DNA of 9,594 nt. Source: an uncultured Prevotella sp. (GTDB taxonomy: Bacteria > Bacteroidota > Bacteroidia > Bacteroidales > Bacteroidaceae). The notes below the pieces were generated by a model. It was given only the letters and a program-made list of their open reading frames with translations. It did no database searches and was not told where the DNA came from. The position numbers and the translations under genes were made by a program. The stretch covers positions 1 through 9,594 of the forward strand of contig URLQ01000113.1 of NCBI GenBank assembly GCA_900548745.1, given 5' to 3'. This document shows, one piece after another, positions 1 to 7,183 of this stretch (within the stretch, counting starts at the first letter, position 1; each line of letters opens with the position of its first letter).

Positions 1-689
1 GAGCAGTTGATGCTGCCGAGATAGGTTTGTGCCAGTATTCGCTTCATCACGGAGGTGTAGGGAGCCAACACAAGGTCGTCCTGGTCCATGCCCATCGTGT
101 TGTAGCCTTTCTTCTTCAGTACTCCAATGACGCGAAAAGGTATGCTGTTGAAGCGTACCACTCTGCCGATGGGGTCGCTGCCGTCTGGGAAGAGGTTGTC
201 TACCACGGTTTGTCCGAGTACGCACACCTTGGCACTTGCCTTGATGTCCTCGTCGGTGAACATCTCTCCGTCATCAACGCTGAGCTGGCGTATGGTGAGG
301 TAGTCGGTGTTTACGCCGTAGATGGTGGAGGGGGCGTTGTTGTTGCCGTAGATAAACTGTCCGCTCTTGTTCACCACGGGGCTGATGGCGGAGATGTAGT
401 TGCACTCGTCCTTCAGCGACTGGTAGTCGGTGAGCTTCAGCGTTTCCATCGACGATGCGTCCTGTCTCACGCCTCCCGGTCCTCTGTCGGCGCCAGGGTT
501 TATCATTATCATGTTTGAGCCCATCTGTGCTATGTTCTCCTGTATACTCTTCTTCGAGCCCTGTCCGATGGCAAGCATTGCGATGACTGATGCTACGCCG
601 ATGATTATGCCGAGGGCGGTCAGGAAGGAGCGCATCTTGTTGGCGGCTATTGCCCTAAGGGCTATCTTAAAAAGATTACTATAGTTCAT
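1..689 (-). CDS. MacB-type ABC transporter permease, N-terminal part (runs off the left edge)
   Basis: This reading frame has no stop before the window edge, so only the first 229 codons are present, roughly half of a family member of about 400 residues. The protein starts MNYSNLFKIALRAIAANK, followed by one long hydrophobic helix at about residues 21-42 (MRSFLTALGIIIGVASVIAM), the classic start of FtsX/MacB permeases. Residues 45-229 are hydrophilic and match the MacB periplasmic core domain, with sequence such as GSNMIMINPG after the helix, FPDGSDPIGRVVRF, and FRVIGVLKKKG near residues 190-205. The missing C-terminal part should hold the remaining three membrane helices. Unlike E. coli MacB, the permease is encoded apart from its ATPase, which lies 12 bases upstream; it is the last visible gene of the efflux operon. 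By family, it moves no substrate through the inner membrane but passes ATP-driven motion to the periplasmic adaptor. The substrate is unknown. Confidence 0.92.
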   Translation of the reverse strand, partial: MNYSNLFKIALRAIAANKMRSFLTALGIIIGVASVIAMLAIGQGSKKSIQENIAQMGSNMIMINPGADRGPGGVRQDASSMETLKLTDYQSLKDECNYISAISPVVNKSGQFIYGNNNAPSTIYGVNTDYLTIRQLSVDDGEMFTDEDIKASAKVCVLGQTVVDNLFPDGSDPIGRVVRFNSIPFRVIGVLKKKGYNTMGMDQDDLVLAPYTSVMKRILAQTYLGSINC

Positions 690-701
690 GATTGCTGGAT
701 G

Positions 702-1454
702 TTATTCGTCGGTACTTGGCGGCAGTGCGGCCAGAGCTTCGGCTGCCGACAGTATATTATTATTGTATTCGTCGCTTATCACCTTTCCGTCGCGCAGCAT
801 GATGTTACGGCTGGAATAGTTGGCGAGGTCTGGGTTGTGGGTCACGAAGATTATCGTTCTGCCTGCGGCATAGAGCTTCTGGAAGAGCACGAGAATTTCG
901 AACGATGTGCGGGTGTCGAGGTTTCCCGTTGCCTCGTCGGCGAGTATTACGGCAGGGTTGTTTACCAGAGCGCGGGCTATTGCCACACGTTGCATCTGTC
1001 CGCCCGACATTTGGTTTGACTTGTGGTAGAGACGGTCGCCCAGTCCTACGGCCTTCAGAGCTTCTATGGCTCGCTCCTGACGTTCCTTTGCAGAGACGGC
1101 GGTGTTGTACATCAGCGGCAGTTCTACATTTTCTATGCTGGTAGTCTTCGGCAGAAGGTTATAGTTCTGGAAGATGAATCCTATCTTGCGGTTTCTCAGC
1201 ACGGCGCGCTGCGGCTTTGACATGGTCCTGACAGAGACGCCGTCGAGGAGGTATTCTCCGCTTGACGGTGTGTCGAGGCATCCGAGTTGGTTGAGGAGCG
1301 TGGACTTTCCGGAGCCCGATTTTCCCATGATGGTTACGAACTCCCCCTCAAATATCTTGAACGATACTCCACGCAGAGCGTGTACCATCTCGTCGCCGAC
1401 GAGGAACTCGCGCTTTACGTTTTGCAGTTCTATTACTACTTTCTTGCTTTCCAT
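702..1454 (-). CDS. ABC transporter ATP-binding protein, MacB/LolD type
   Basis: This is the cytoplasmic ATPase of the efflux system. Counted from the ATG at 1454 (250 residues), it has the Walker A loop GKSGSGKST at 44-52, the Q-loop FIFQNYNLLP at about 93-102, the signature MSGGQMQR at 149-156, Walker B with catalytic Glu (ILADEATGNLD) at 170-180 and the H-loop His at 206. All key residues are present. The start VIELQNVKREFLVGDE and the sequence around the Q-loop are typical of the MacB/LolD/FtsE branch that pairs with FtsX-fold permeases. An in-frame GTG at 1478 would add eight residues and leave 14 bases after the adaptor stop; I prefer the ATG because family members begin near it, but the GTG cannot be excluded. 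The gene sits between the adaptor and permease genes, so it is almost certainly co-transcribed with them. The last 20 residues (AAEALAALPPSTDE end) are a low-complexity tail. Confidence 0.95.
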   Translation of the reverse strand: MESKKVVIELQNVKREFLVGDEMVHALRGVSFKIFEGEFVTIMGKSGSGKSTLLNQLGCLDTPSSGEYLLDGVSVRTMSKPQRAVLRNRKIGFIFQNYNLLPKTTSIENVELPLMYNTAVSAKERQERAIEALKAVGLGDRLYHKSNQMSGGQMQRVAIARALVNNPAVILADEATGNLDTRTSFEILVLFQKLYAAGRTIIFVTHNPDLANYSSRNIMLRDGKVISDEYNNNILSAAEALAALPPSTDE

Positions 1455-1492
1455 TCCGTTGGTGGTTTTTGTCAACACGTCAACATGTTTTC

Positions 1493-2677
1493 TTACTTCT
1501 TCTTGTTGCCTCTCGGTCCTTTTGGAGCGAACGGACTACTCTCACCCTGCTGTTGTGCCGCATCAGACTGTTCTTCGTCGGTGAGAGCCTTTGCATCTGT
1601 CACGACTTCCATTCCGCGCTTTATTCCGCCGAGGATTTCAGTGTTCATGCCGTCACTCATGCCAATTTGTACGGCGTGTGCCTTGAATGTGTTACCTTCG
1701 CGTGTCCACACTTTGTTCTTGCCCTTGCAGTCGATGATTTTAGCACCTTTGATAAGGTCTTGTGTAGGAGTGAAACGCAGCGCTTTTGTTGGCACGCTCA
1801 TCACGTTCTGTCGTTCGGCTGTGTATATGGTGACATTGGCAGTAAGTCCAGGTTTGAGCTTTAGCTCGCTGTTTGGTGCGCTTATCACCACTTCGTAAGT
1901 CACCACGTTGTTTGTCGTGGTAGCCTCCTGGCGCACCTGCTTTACCACGCCCTCGAAGGTGTCGTTTGGATAGGCGTCGACGGTGAATGACACCCTCTCG
2001 CCCTCCTTCACGTCGCCTATGTCAGCCTCGTCCACGTCAGCCACAACCTGCATGTCCTTCAGGTCTTTGGCAATGGTGAAGAGTTCTGGTGTGGCGTAGC
2101 TGGCAGCCACGGTCTGTCCTTCCTCTACGGATTTTGAAATAACCACTCCGTCGATAGGTGAGGTGATGATAGCGTAGTTGAGGTTGGTCTGTGCCTTCTG
2201 CACCATCTCTCTTGAAGAGGCAACGCTCTCCTTCGCCTTCTCGTAGTCGAGTTTCGCGGTGTCGTATTCGTCGGCGCTTACCAGTCCTTTTTTATATAAG
2301 GTGGCGTAGCGCTTGAAGTTTGCCGACTCGTAGCTAAGAGTGCTCTGTGCGCTCGATAAGTTTGCCTTGGCGGTGTTGAGTTCGCTTATGAGGTTGGTCT
2401 TGTCGAGCTCGGCGATTACCTGTCCTTTCTTTACCACTGTGTTATAGTCTACATAGAGTTTTGAGATGATTCCGGACACCTGAGTACCCACTGTGACAGA
2501 TGTTACAGGTTCAACGCTACCCGTTGCCGTGACGCTGTTTTTAATGTTGGCAGGCTGCACTTTTGCAGTGTCGAAGGTAATCTGCTGCTCTTTTTTACTT
2601 CCAGAGAGCAGCCACGAGGCGAGTGCCACTACGGCAACGATACCTGCTCCAATCCATATTTTACTTGGCTTTTTCAT
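1493..2677 (-). CDS. MacA-like periplasmic adaptor subunit (HlyD/RND membrane-fusion family)
   Basis: This 394-residue protein bridges the inner-membrane pump and the outer-membrane channel. Residues 7-25 form one N-terminal hydrophobic helix (IWIGAGIVAVVALASWLL) with no lipobox Cys, so it is probably an uncleaved inner-membrane anchor. The adaptor domains follow in order: first lipoyl half about 57-93 (TQVSGIISKLYVDYNTVVKKG), an alpha-helical hairpin about 94-167 rich in Ala, Lys and Glu, second lipoyl half about 168-203 (SPIDGVVISKSVEEGQTV), a beta-barrel about 208-290 and a membrane-proximal domain to about 366. The last 28 residues are a polar tail ending PKGPRGNKKK, absent from E. coli MacA as I recall it. 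Length is close to the usual 370-400. The ATPase and MacB-type permease downstream make this a MacAB-TolC-type system rather than an RND pump. An AAAGGA stretch lies about 13 bases before the ATG, though Bacteroidetes rely little on such sites. Confidence 0.94.
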   Translation of the reverse strand: MKKPSKIWIGAGIVAVVALASWLLSGSKKEQQITFDTAKVQPANIKNSVTATGSVEPVTSVTVGTQVSGIISKLYVDYNTVVKKGQVIAELDKTNLISELNTAKANLSSAQSTLSYESANFKRYATLYKKGLVSADEYDTAKLDYEKAKESVASSREMVQKAQTNLNYAIITSPIDGVVISKSVEEGQTVAASYATPELFTIAKDLKDMQVVADVDEADIGDVKEGERVSFTVDAYPNDTFEGVVKQVRQEATTTNNVVTYEVVISAPNSELKLKPGLTANVTIYTAERQNVMSVPTKALRFTPTQDLIKGAKIIDCKGKNKVWTREGNTFKAHAVQIGMSDGMNTEILGGIKRGMEVVTDAKALTDEEQSDAAQQQGESSPFAPKGPRGNKKK

Positions 2678-2744
2678 ATTCTCAAATCCTTTTATTATAA
2701 TTCGGTAATTTTGTTTTTATTGTGATTCTGTGCGAATTTTAAAC

Positions 2745-4073
2745 TTATTTATTATATAGGTTCAGCATTTCCTTAGACAGGATTGTCATGTATTTGCTCT
2801 GCAGCATATCCTGTTGTGCTTTCAGCAGGTTCGACTTGCTGTTCATAAGTTCCACAATGTTCTTGAGTCCCATCTTGAATTGCTCACTCATCAGAGTGTA
2901 GCTTGCTTCGGCGCTTTCTACGCTTGCTTTTGCGGCGATGAACTTCTGTTGGTTGTTGTTGGCATCAATCCAATAGCTCTCAACGGTGTTCCATATTTGC
3001 TTTTTCATATCTTCAAGTTCGAGAATTGCGTTCTCGCGTTGTATTTTTGCCTTGTTGACGGCAGTTTTTGTTTGTCGCTGGTCGCAGATGGGCACGCTAA
3101 GTGTGGCTCCTATGCCTATGTCGAAGTTTGTCTTTATCTGGTTGCCCCATGAGTTGTCGTTCATCGACGAAGAACTTGTCATGGCGGAGCCCGTAATGCT
3201 CACCGTAGGCATCCATCCTGCCTTTGCTATGGCGATGTTAAGGTTGCTCTGCTTTATGCCAAGCTGGCTGTATACTATCTCCGGTCTGTTTGTTATGGCG
3301 TTGTCGTAGACTGCCGTGAGTCCGGGTATAGATGCTGTTGCCTCCGAGTCTGATGATGCTGGCACAGCCACGTTGAACGGTGTCTCGCCGGTTATCTCGA
3401 GTAGCTGTTTCAGTTGCGACTTGTATTTTGCAAGATTGCTCTCCGTCTCCACTATGCCGTATTTGTCTGTAGCCGTCTGTGCAGAGAGCTGTGCAAGATC
3501 GGCTTTCGACATCTTTCCCACCTTCACCATCTCCTCGCCGCGTTTTTCATTGGCAAGGCTTGTTTCGTAGGAGTATTTGTTTACTTTTATGGCCTCTGCT
3601 GTATATAGAATCTGCACATAGAGCTGTGTAATCTGCTCCTCTATGGATTTTGCAGTAATGGCAGAATCGCTGACAGCTTGCTCGGCTGTAAGCTTGTTGA
3701 GCTTCAGTGTGTTGTGGTTCTTGTTTCCGTTCCATACTGTCCAGTTGGCGTTGATTCCGTAGGTGCCGTTGTATGACCATTTGTCCACGCTATGTTGCAC
3801 TGTACCGTTGCTTACCATGCTCGTTGTTTCGTTGGGCCACGGACGGAAACTAAGTGATTGAGTCGTGGAGGCATTCAGCGATGGCAGTAGCTCTGCCTTT
3901 GCCTGTTTCACGTCTTCGGTGGCACTCTGCATGGTGAGTGATTTTTTTTTCAGTGAAATGTTGTTGGCAATGGCATAGTCTATGCACTTCTGAAGTGTCC
4001 ACTGGTGGGCAGACTGGCAAAAGGCGTTTGTCGAGAAAGTTGCCAAAAACATAGAAATAAGCAATCTGTTCAT
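2745..4073 (-). CDS. TolC-family outer-membrane efflux protein
   Basis: This 442-residue protein is the outer-membrane exit channel and the first gene of the efflux operon. Residues 1-19 are a Sec signal peptide (MNRLLISMFLATFSTNAFC), probably cleaved before Gln20; the sequence around Cys19 is not a good lipobox. The mature part starts with WTLQKCIDYAIANNISLKKK, the standard opening of the OEP repeat, and shows two such helical repeats, the second beginning near residue 250. Long Ala-, Lys- and Gln-rich helices form the periplasmic tunnel, and the C-terminal repeat has the usual SLMSEQFKMGLKNIVELMNSK-like pattern (about 395-415). The adaptor gene follows 67 bases downstream. A good promoter precedes it (see 4099-4130). 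The codons for Lys42-44 form an unbroken run of nine A residues on the coding strand (3942-3950), a possible slippage site. Which compound it exports cannot be told. Confidence 0.95.
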   Translation of the reverse strand: MNRLLISMFLATFSTNAFCQSAHQWTLQKCIDYAIANNISLKKKSLTMQSATEDVKQAKAELLPSLNASTTQSLSFRPWPNETTSMVSNGTVQHSVDKWSYNGTYGINANWTVWNGNKNHNTLKLNKLTAEQAVSDSAITAKSIEEQITQLYVQILYTAEAIKVNKYSYETSLANEKRGEEMVKVGKMSKADLAQLSAQTATDKYGIVETESNLAKYKSQLKQLLEITGETPFNVAVPASSDSEATASIPGLTAVYDNAITNRPEIVYSQLGIKQSNLNIAIAKAGWMPTVSITGSAMTSSSSMNDNSWGNQIKTNFDIGIGATLSVPICDQRQTKTAVNKAKIQRENAILELEDMKKQIWNTVESYWIDANNNQQKFIAAKASVESAEASYTLMSEQFKMGLKNIVELMNSKSNLLKAQQDMLQSKYMTILSKEMLNLYNK

Positions 4074-4098
4074 ATTTGTTTTATTATTGATTCGGTTG

Positions 4099-4130
4099 CA
4101 AATATAATAATAATGTACGCATGTCTCAAA
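4099..4130 (-). promoter_or_regulatory. Predicted Bacteroidetes-type promoter for the efflux operon
   Basis: Read on the minus strand, TTTG at 4130-4127 is followed after 20 bases by TATATTTG at 4106-4099. This matches the known Bacteroidetes housekeeping pattern (-33 TTTG, -7 TAnnTTTG). Transcription would start near 4092, giving a leader of about 18 bases before the ATG at 4073. Confidence 0.65.
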
Positions 4131-4225
4131 ATGAAATAGACATAAGATAGGCGTTAATAGAGAAATAACATACTTTCTTCGATATGAGATTTTATGGTTA
4201 ACATTTGTTTGCTTAGTAGCTTGAA

Positions 4226-4265
4226 TGTTGTTATGCTTAGTTGAAAATGTGTTGTTGTTATGCTT
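4226..4265 (+). repeat. 13-base direct repeat in the divergent promoter region
   Basis: TGTTGTTATGCTT occurs at 4226-4238 and again, without mismatch, at 4253-4265, with starts 27 bases apart. The surrounding bases are rich in TTG and GCTT. It could be a pair of binding sites or a trace of local duplication; function is unknown. Confidence 0.6.
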
Positions 4266-4296
4266 GTTGCTTGATTAATATTTTATTGTCTCTTTA

Positions 4297-4323
4297 TGAC
4301 ATTCTGTCAACCCTATCTGACAG
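4297..4323. promoter_or_regulatory. Cluster of three TGACA half-sites, candidate operator
   Basis: TGACA (4297-4301), its inverse TGTCA (4305-4309) and TGACA again (4318-4322) lie within 27 bases. The first two form a perfect palindrome with a 3-base centre. The second and third form a 6-base stem (CTGTCA/TGACAG) with an 8-base loop, followed by TTTCTCG and a run of seven T. It is about 95 bases upstream of the NhaD promoter and about 170 upstream of the efflux promoter. It could be an operator for a dimeric regulator, or a weak terminator-like hairpin; no regulator gene is in the window. Confidence 0.4.
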
Positions 4324-4402
4324 TTTCTCGTTTTTTTACTTGATAAGAATCAAAGCACATTTTAAAATGACGTTAAACCTAATAAAATATGTAAGCATTT
4401 AC

Positions 4403-4432
4403 TTTGTCATTAAATAATTTTTCGTAATTTTG
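4403..4432 (+). promoter_or_regulatory. Predicted Bacteroidetes-type promoter for the NhaD-type gene
   Basis: TTTG at 4403-4406 is followed after 18 bases by TAATTTTG at 4425-4432, fitting the -33/-7 pattern, though the spacer is at the short end. Start of transcription near 4440 gives a leader of about 20 bases before the ATG at 4459. Confidence 0.65.
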
Positions 4433-4458
4433 CCGCTGAATATTTAAGAAGTTCATTT

Positions 4459-5865
4459 ATGGCCCTTGTAATATTATTTATATTATTAATGTGTTACATC
4501 CTGATAGCAACAGGACAATTGACGAAGGTAAACAGAGCTGCTGTGGCGATGTTTGCCGGAGCAGTCGGTTGGGTTCTATATATTTGCTATGGAGCAGATT
4601 TTGTTTGGGCCATGCATCCAAAAGAATATTTTAACTTCCTTGGGGGAGCACAGCCGAATGCGGAGAACGTTAAATATTTCATCTCACAACACGTCTTTCT
4701 CGGTTATGTGGGTAAAGGAGCGGAAATATGTCTCTTCCTGCTTGCCACAATGACGATAGTGGAAATCCTGAACAACAACGGGTGCTTCGACTTTGTGACA
4801 GAGATACTGCGCACAAGGAGCAGCAAGAAGATGCTGTGGGTCATTACAATCATTACCTTCATCATCTCCGCCAACCTCGACAATCTTACAACAACAACCA
4901 TGATGCTTGTCATCATGCACAAGATAGTGGCGAACAGAAGACAGAGGATGGTCTACGGAAGTGCCATCGTGTTGGCGGCAAACTGCGGAGGTGCACTGAC
5001 CGTCATTGGAGACCCTATAGGACTGGTGCTCTGGAACATGGGGGCAGTGGATGCTTCCAACTTCTCCACCTGTCTTGCCGTGCCGTGCATCCTCTCCTGT
5101 GTGCTGCCCGTGTGGTGGCTTGGCAGAATGTTGCCGGAGAGAGTGGAGACTCAGGGTTTTGCCCTGCCATACAGAGGTGACGACACCAACCTGAACCGCT
5201 GGCAGAGAATGCTTATGCTCTTTGTAGGTATCGGTGGACTGTGGTTTATTCCTACCTTCCATAATATAACGAAACTCAGCCCCTTCCTCGGAGCACTTTG
5301 TGTACTTTCGCTGCTGTGGGTGGTGAACGAAATATTCAACCGCAAGCTGATGGATGTCGACAAGATGATAAACCGTCGCGTGCCAAGAGTCCTGCAGTAT
5401 GGAGTCATACAGATGGTGCTCTTCGTGCTCGGCATGATGCTCGCCATGGGAGTGGCAGTGGAGTCCGGACTGATGACGAACCTCACTTCCTGGTGTGACA
5501 GAGACATACACAACGTATGGATTCTTGCCGGACTCTCCGGTTTGTGCAGCTCCGTGCTCGACACCTTTGCCACGGCGATAAGCTTCATCTCGCTCCATGG
5601 CATTGTGGATATGGGGCATCTGACAATGTCGCTCGATGCCGACTATTTGCAGAACTTCACTCGTAACGGAATGTATTGGAAGATACTTGCCTACAGTTCC
5701 GCCATGGGAGGAAACTTCCTGCTCCTTGGTTCGCTCAGCGGACTTGCGCTGATGAAGATGGAGCGCATCCATGTGGGATGGTATTTCAAGAATGCCGGTC
5801 TGATGTCCGTCGTAGCGTGGGTCTTGGGACTCATCGTGATGTGGGCAATGACGGCACAGTCATGA
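4459..5865 (+). CDS. nhaD: NhaD/ArsB-family ion transporter, probable sodium:proton antiporter
   Basis: This 468-residue inner-membrane protein is hydrophobic from the first residue, with about 11-13 membrane segments, for example at about 2-18, 26-44, 86-104, 125-143, 207-221, 254-264, 274-290, 315-335 and 446-464. Family marks of the ion-transporter superfamily are SANLDNLTTTTMML (137-150), NCGGALTVIGDPIG (175-188), which match the two NhaD signature loops (LDN-TT and GGA..PIGD), SSVLDTFATA (364-373), and MGGNFLLLGSLSGLALM (416-432), which matches the glycine-rich NhaD loop ending in IGSAAGV. The paired intramembrane Asp-containing loops are what the family uses to bind Na+ or Li+. NhaD proteins exchange cytoplasmic Na+ for protons. 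The third loop has LDT where NhaD usually has LDN, so ion preference is uncertain, and a dicarboxylate or other anion substrate is possible. It is 73 bases upstream of pfkA, with no clear promoter between them. The symbol is a family-level call. Confidence 0.83.
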   Translation: MALVILFILLMCYILIATGQLTKVNRAAVAMFAGAVGWVLYICYGADFVWAMHPKEYFNFLGGAQPNAENVKYFISQHVFLGYVGKGAEICLFLLATMTIVEILNNNGCFDFVTEILRTRSSKKMLWVITIITFIISANLDNLTTTTMMLVIMHKIVANRRQRMVYGSAIVLAANCGGALTVIGDPIGLVLWNMGAVDASNFSTCLAVPCILSCVLPVWWLGRMLPERVETQGFALPYRGDDTNLNRWQRMLMLFVGIGGLWFIPTFHNITKLSPFLGALCVLSLLWVVNEIFNRKLMDVDKMINRRVPRVLQYGVIQMVLFVLGMMLAMGVAVESGLMTNLTSWCDRDIHNVWILAGLSGLCSSVLDTFATAISFISLHGIVDMGHLTMSLDADYLQNFTRNGMYWKILAYSSAMGGNFLLLGSLSGLALMKMERIHVGWYFKNAGLMSVVAWVLGLIVMWAMTAQS

Positions 5866-5938
5866 TAAAGTGAATTACTCTATTGTATAGAATATTGCAA
5901 TTATTATAGAATATATTTAATAGGTATAACGATTAAGT

Positions 5939-6913
5939 ATGAAAATTAAGACAATTGGTGTACTCACCTCAGGAGGTGACGCTCCAGGAATGAATGCCGC
6001 TATTCGTGCGGTAACCCGTGCCGGAATAAGTAACGGCTTCAAAATTAAAGGTATTTTCAGGGGATACGACGGACTTATTAACAATGAAATCAAAGATTTT
6101 ACTACAGAGAATGTAAGCGGAATCATCAACCGTGGAGGTACAATCCTGCGTACGGCAAGAAGCAAGGATTTCGAAACTGTTGAAGGAAGGAAGAAAGCCT
6201 ACGAGAACATGGTGGCTAACAAAATCGATGCCCTTGTCGTAATTGGAGGTAACGGCTCGTTGACAGGTGCCAGACTCTTTGCCGAAGAGCACGACGTATG
6301 CTGCATCGGTCTGCCTGGAACCATCGACAACGACCTCTACGGCACAGACTCCACCATTGGTTACGATACCACACTGAACACCATCGTAGAGTGTGTAGAC
6401 CGTATTCGTGACACGGCTGTAAGTCACGAGCGAATATTCTTTATTGAAGTGATGGGACGCGACGCAGGCTTCCTTGCCCAGAACAGTGCCATTGCCAGCG
6501 GTGCTGAAGCAGCCATCATACCGGAAGACTCCACCGACGTCGACCAGTTGACACGCTTCATGGAGCGTGGAATACGCAAGAGTAAGCGAAGCAGTATCGT
6601 CATCGTCAGCGAAAGCCCAAAGTGCGGCGCCCTCTACTATGCTGACCGTGTACGCAAGGAGTTCCCAGACTACAACGTACGCGTCTCAATCCTCGGACAC
6701 CTGCAGCGCGGAGGAAGTCCTTCGGCACACGACCGCATCCTGGCAAGCCGCACAGGTGTGGGAGCAATAGAAGCAATCATGCAGGGACAGAGAAACCTGA
6801 TGGTAGGTGTGAGAAACAACGAGATTGTCTATGTACCGTTCACCGATGCCATACGTTCAGACAAACCGTTTGACAAGAAACTCATCACCGTACTCGATGA
6901 ACTGAGCATCTAA
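5939..6913 (+). CDS. pfkA: 6-phosphofructokinase (ATP-type)
   Basis: This 324-residue cytoplasmic enzyme phosphorylates fructose 6-phosphate to fructose 1,6-bisphosphate, the committed step of glycolysis. The N-terminus KTIGVLTSGGDAPGMNAAIR carries the nucleotide-binding glycine loop (residues 11-17). INRGGTILRTAR (63-74) gives the conserved Arg, GLPGTIDND (124-132) holds the catalytic Asp pair Asp130/Asp132, MGRDAG (172-177) and LGHLQRGGSPSAHDRILASR (252-271) bind the sugar phosphate. The length matches the bacterial PfkA family (about 320). The loop that is GGDGS in E. coli reads GGNGS (103-107), so the Mg-binding Asp103 of E. coli is Asn105 here, codon AAC at 6251-6253. The next residue is Gly106, the residue type that marks ATP rather than pyrophosphate users. 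The gene stands after the NhaD-type gene and is followed by a 430-base gap. No good promoter is visible in the 73 bases before it, so it may share the upstream transcript. Confidence 0.96.
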   Translation: MKIKTIGVLTSGGDAPGMNAAIRAVTRAGISNGFKIKGIFRGYDGLINNEIKDFTTENVSGIINRGGTILRTARSKDFETVEGRKKAYENMVANKIDALVVIGGNGSLTGARLFAEEHDVCCIGLPGTIDNDLYGTDSTIGYDTTLNTIVECVDRIRDTAVSHERIFFIEVMGRDAGFLAQNSAIASGAEAAIIPEDSTDVDQLTRFMERGIRKSKRSSIVIVSESPKCGALYYADRVRKEFPDYNVRVSILGHLQRGGSPSAHDRILASRTGVGAIEAIMQGQRNLMVGVRNNEIVYVPFTDAIRSDKPFDKKLITVLDELSI

Positions 6914-6943
6914 TATAGTTGTTGTCTATATAGGACGAGAGTC

Positions 6944-7070
6944 TTAATCCTTCAATATTTTTTACTGCAATAAGCCTCCTAAAAGGTTGTTTTATGGAAA
7001 ATAATCTTGAAAAGTAGCACAAATAGGAAAATATAATGATAATTATTGCGTTAAAATATTGAAGGATTAA
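6944..7070. repeat. 18-base perfect inverted repeat enclosing 91 bases
   Basis: TTAATCCTTCAATATTTT at 6944-6961 is repeated exactly in inverse orientation at 7053-7070. The match resumes inside after a small bulge, with GCAATAA at 6967-6973 against TTATTGC at 7044-7050, giving about 25 paired bases per arm. The 127-base unit with terminal inverted repeats and no coding capacity resembles a MITE, but I see no target-site duplication. Alternatively the transcript could fold into a long stem after pfkA, or the arms could be paired regulator sites, since the right arm covers the -33 element of the atp promoter. Confidence 0.7.
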
Positions 7071-7088
7071 ATATATTTGTTATTTTTG
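7059..7088 (+). promoter_or_regulatory. Predicted promoter of the atp operon
   Basis: TTG at 7059-7061 is followed after 19 bases by TATTTTTG at 7081-7088, a full match to TAnnTTTG. A second box TATATTTG lies at 7072-7079, but its nearest TTG (7046-7048) is 23 bases away, so I prefer the first. Transcription would start near 7095, about 250 bases before atpD. Confidence 0.6.
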
Positions 7089-7183
7089 CATCGGATTTAA
7101 GAAACAAGGTGCCTCAAGCACTCGTTTTTGTAAAGTCCGAAAAGCAAAGGCAGATATAAAGCCTCAAGAAGAATCTGATAAAC

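Larger units (their letters stand above)
4074..4458. other. Divergent intergenic region between the efflux operon and the NhaD-type gene
   Basis: This 385-base gap is strongly AT-rich and has no convincing coding frame. It holds the two divergent promoters listed separately, a cluster of TGACA half-sites at 4297-4323, a 13-base perfect direct repeat TGTTGTTATGCTT (4226-4238 and 4253-4265) and a palindrome ATTTTAAAAT at 4359-4368. The minus-strand promoter sits close to its gene, so much of the space (about 4135-4400) is free for regulator binding. I see no RNA gene in it. Confidence 0.7.

Noticed and set aside
27..518. A 163-codon plus-strand frame at the left end
   Set aside because: It lies opposite the MacB-type permease, whose minus-strand translation matches the family throughout.
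4684..5772. A 362-codon open frame on the minus strand, opposite the NhaD-type gene
   Set aside because: It is antisense to a clear membrane protein and its product is His-rich with no domain-like pattern, as expected from a shadow of the real gene.
5895..5919. TATATTTA box before pfkA as a promoter
   Set aside because: The last base departs from TAnnTTTG, and the nearby TTG triplets lie 14 or 26 bases away, outside the usual spacing.
6914..6928. TATAG/CTATA hairpin just after the pfkA stop as a terminator
   Set aside because: The stem is only five A/T-rich pairs and no T-run follows.
7108..7129. Small hairpin GGTGC-CTCAA-GCACT followed by five T, as an attenuator early in the atp leader
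   Set aside because: The stem has only four Watson-Crick pairs plus one G-T pair, and two bases separate it from a short T-run, so it is too weak to call.
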